This document shows positions 4,539-6,442 of a stretch of 6,442 nucleotides of DNA, piece by piece. Each line of letters opens with the position of its first letter. Position 1 is the stretch's first letter. The notes below the pieces were generated by a model. It ran no database searches, was not told where the DNA came from, and worked only from the letters and a program-made list of their open reading frames with translations. Origin of the DNA: Dehalococcoidia bacterium CG2_30_46_9 (GTDB lineage Bacteria > Chloroflexota > Dehalococcoidia > GIF9 > AB-539-J10). The position numbers and the translations under genes are program-made. Location of the stretch: the NCBI GenBank assembly GCA_001873005.1, contig MNYE01000133.1, positions 1 to 6,442 of the forward strand. The letters run 5' to 3'.

Positions 4539-6442
4539 TCACAATAAGCCAGGGAAATGCATTAACACTGGTGCCAGCAGCAGGGAGATTACCGACATTA
4601 ACTTGAGCATAATATTAAGCGATGGCCCAGAGGTGTCCTTCATTGGATCGCCAGTGGTATCTCCTGTCACTGCTGCCTTATGGGCATCTGACCCTTTCCC
4701 TCCAAAGTGACCGGCTTCAATCCATTTCTTGGCATTATCCCAGGCACCACCAGCATTATTCAGAGTAACGGCAAGGATAAAGCCGGTGACGAGCGCACCA
4801 ATAAGAAAACCGCCAAGAGCATATTTGCCCAGTATCACACCCACAAGGATAGGCGCAATTATGGTCATTATCGACGGAGCCAGCATCTGTTTCAATGCTG
4901 CTCCGGTGCAGATATCCACACACTTACCATATTCCGCCTTTGCCTTCCCTTCCCTTAAACCTGGTATTTCACGCCACTGCCGCCGTACCTCATTTACAAT
5001 GAGTCCTGTAGTTACACCCACCGACTTCATGGTCATGGCGACGAAGATAGCCGGAATAAGACCCCCAATAAGCACACCAGCAATAACCGGTGCACTTAGC
5101 AAACTTAGTTCTGGTGAGGCACTTATTTCCCCACCAGAAACTGTTACCAATCCTGCGGCCAAAGCATAAGAAAGAATTAAACCGAGTGCGTTTGTGATGG
5201 CAGCGCCAATGGCAAAACCCTTGCCAGTAGCAGCAGTAGTATTGCCCAACGAATCTAAGGCATCTGTCTTTTCTCGCACCTCTGGTGGTAAGCCTACCAT
5301 GGTTGCAATGCCACCAGCGTTATCGGCTACCGGCCCATAGGCATCGGTAGCCAATGTTACGCCTAGAGTGGATAGCATACCAACAGCAGAGAGCGCTACT
5401 CCATAGAAGCTAGCAAACTTAAAGGCTACCAGAGTAGCTATGGCTACAAGAATAACTAGAGGCCAGGTGCTTGTCAACCCTACCGCAAAGCCACGGATTA
5501 TAGTGGCGCCGCCACCAATAGTTGAAGCCTCAGAAATCTCCTTGGTTGGCTTAAAGGCATAAGAGGTATAGTAGTTTGTACCCTCGCCCATAAGCACACC
5601 GGCTATAAGCCCGGCAAGAACTGCCCAGAACATGCCTAGGCTAGCGCCTAAGAAATGGATGGACAGAAAAGCAAATACAGCGGTTAGTATTGAAGCGCTA
5701 AGCGTGCCCCGTCGCAATGCCCCCAGGAGAGCACTCATCTCTGGTTTTTCTCCCACCCGTACCAAGAAGCAGCCAATTATAGAGGCAACTATGCCGCCAG
5801 CAGCAATAAGCATAGGAACATACCAGGAAATCTGAGTGTTTGTTGCTACGCCGACTCCTACAGCAATAGCAGACAATGTCATAGTAGCAATTATGGCTTC
5901 AACGTATGATTCGAAAAGGTCAGCACCCATACCACATACATCTCCCACATTGTCACCCACGAAATCAGCAATCACAGCGGCATTTCTTGGGTCATCTTCG
6001 GGAATCCCTGCTTCCACCTTCCCCACCAGATCGGAGCCAGCGTCGGCTCCTTTGGTAAAAATACCACCTCCTACCCTGGCAAAAAGAGCTACCAAGGAGG
6101 CTCCTGTGGCATAAGCAGGAATTATAGTTATGAAATCAGTGTTGTTATGCCAGACAAAGTAAAGGACAGATAGACCGATAACACCAATGCTAACCACCGT
6201 CAGCCCCATTACTGCCCCGCCCCGGAAGGAAACTCGCAGCCCATTATTCAGGCTTTTCTGCGCTGCTGCAGTAGTCCTGCCATTAGACCTGACCGCCATA
6301 TTCATACCAGCATACCCAGCGCCCAAGGAGCAGATAGCACCAAAGATAAAAGCTATACTTTGTCTCCACCCCAGGCCGGGAACGAGGGCCAATATAATAG
6401 CTATTATCAATACTACGATAATTTCTGTGCGATATTCCCGGC
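4539..6442 (-). CDS. hppA: membrane-bound ion-translocating pyrophosphatase (N-terminus beyond the window)
   Basis: This integral membrane enzyme hydrolyses cytoplasmic PPi and pumps H+ and/or Na+. The frame stays open to the right edge. A TTG at 6410 could be read as a start, but the ten codons before it (REYRTEIIVV) continue the conserved N-terminal block, so the gene is truncated by the window and perhaps 50-60 residues are missing. Numbering from the TTG, the PPi/Mg site is seen as GADAGSDLVGKVE (121-133), followed by EDDPRN and DFVGDNVGDVCGMGADLFESY (149-169). Later conserved blocks are DAYGPVADNAGG (357-367), DSLGNTTAATGKG (386-398), NNAGGAWDNAKKWIE (551-565) and GDTTGDPMKDTSGPS (583-597). 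Many hydrophobic helices are evident. Ala393 after GNTT is the hallmark of the K+-dependent subfamily (K+-independent enzymes have Lys). Glu167 and Glu171 lie one helical turn apart, so the pumped ion cannot be read off safely. First gene of the minus-strand block. Confidence 0.96.
   Translation of the reverse strand, partial: REYRTEIIVVLIIAIILALVPGLGWRQSIAFIFGAICSLGAGYAGMNMAVRSNGRTTAAAQKSLNNGLRVSFRGGAVMGLTVVSIGVIGLSVLYFVWHNNTDFITIIPAYATGASLVALFARVGGGIFTKGADAGSDLVGKVEAGIPEDDPRNAAVIADFVGDNVGDVCGMGADLFESYVEAIIATMTLSAIAVGVGVATNTQISWYVPMLIAAGGIVASIIGCFLVRVGEKPEMSALLGALRRGTLSASILTAVFAFLSIHFLGASLGMFWAVLAGLIAGVLMGEGTNYYTSYAFKPTKEISEASTIGGGATIIRGFAVGLTSTWPLVILVAIATLVAFKFASFYGVALSAVGMLSTLGVTLATDAYGPVADNAGGIATMVGLPPEVREKTDALDSLGNTTAATGKGFAIGAAITNALGLILSYALAAGLVTVSGGEISASPELSLLSAPVIAGVLIGGLIPAIFVAMTMKSVGVTTGLIVNEVRRQWREIPGLREGKAKAEYGKCVDICTGAALKQMLAPSIMTIIAPILVGVILGKYALGGFLIGALVTGFILAVTLNNAGGAWDNAKKWIEAGHFGGKGSDAHKAAVTGDTTGDPMKDTSGPSLNIMLKLMSVISLLLAPVLMHFPGLL

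Noticed and set aside
4729..5169. Plus-strand open frame of 146 codons opposite hppA
   Set aside because: It lies wholly antisense to the strongly conserved pyrophosphatase and has no recognisable domain; it is a codon-bias shadow. The same applies to the other plus-strand frames at 4707-4958, 5632-5835 and 5836-6114, and to those opposite uvrA (for example 2276-2623 and 3064-3390).
6408..6410. TTG at 6410 as the real hppA start
   Set aside because: The frame is open to the window edge and the upstream codons REYRTEIIVV match the conserved N-terminal region of these pumps.

Overview
The window reads as ordinary housekeeping sequence from a bacterium, most plausibly of the Chloroflexota/Dehalococcoidia type. 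That placement is tentative: it rests on the look of the UvrA and pyrophosphatase proteins and on moderate base composition, and no search was possible. All genes run close together. The unusual content is a set of short dispersed repeats, several of which lie inside the uvrA reading frame.

Left part (1-791, + strand): a tRNA-Asp(GTC) gene is followed 28 bp later by a 214-residue HAD phosphatase of the MtnX/phosphoserine-phosphatase-like type. Its last bases overlap by 6 bp the end of a convergent minus-strand gene.

Minus-strand block, in transcription order: (i) a membrane-integral pyrophosphatase (hppA), whose N-terminus runs off the right edge; (ii) a 110-bp gap holding a perfect hairpin just after the hppA stop, a weak promoter-like sequence, a 43-bp repeat and the uvrA ribosome binding site; (iii) uvrA, at 1016 residues about 70 longer than usual; (iv) a small HD-domain predicted phosphohydrolase. 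Spacing and shared strand would allow a common transcript, though uvrA may have its own promoter.

The main observation: a 43-bp element occurs four times, three times inside uvrA (two in tandem in the region before the first zinc module, one in the linker between the ATPase halves) and once in inverted orientation in the uvrA leader. A second, unrelated palindrome (core CCTGAACTTGTTTCAGG) occurs once inside uvrA and once after hppA. The in-gene copies preserve the frame, are translated as extra residues between conserved UvrA blocks, and account for most of the excess length. The 43-bp element is read in two different frames at its two sites and is open in five of six frames. This resembles the behaviour of Rickettsia palindromic elements, but the sequence is not one I recognise.

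No CRISPR array, transposase, phage gene or new multigene system is visible. There is no gene-free stretch longer than about 150 bases.
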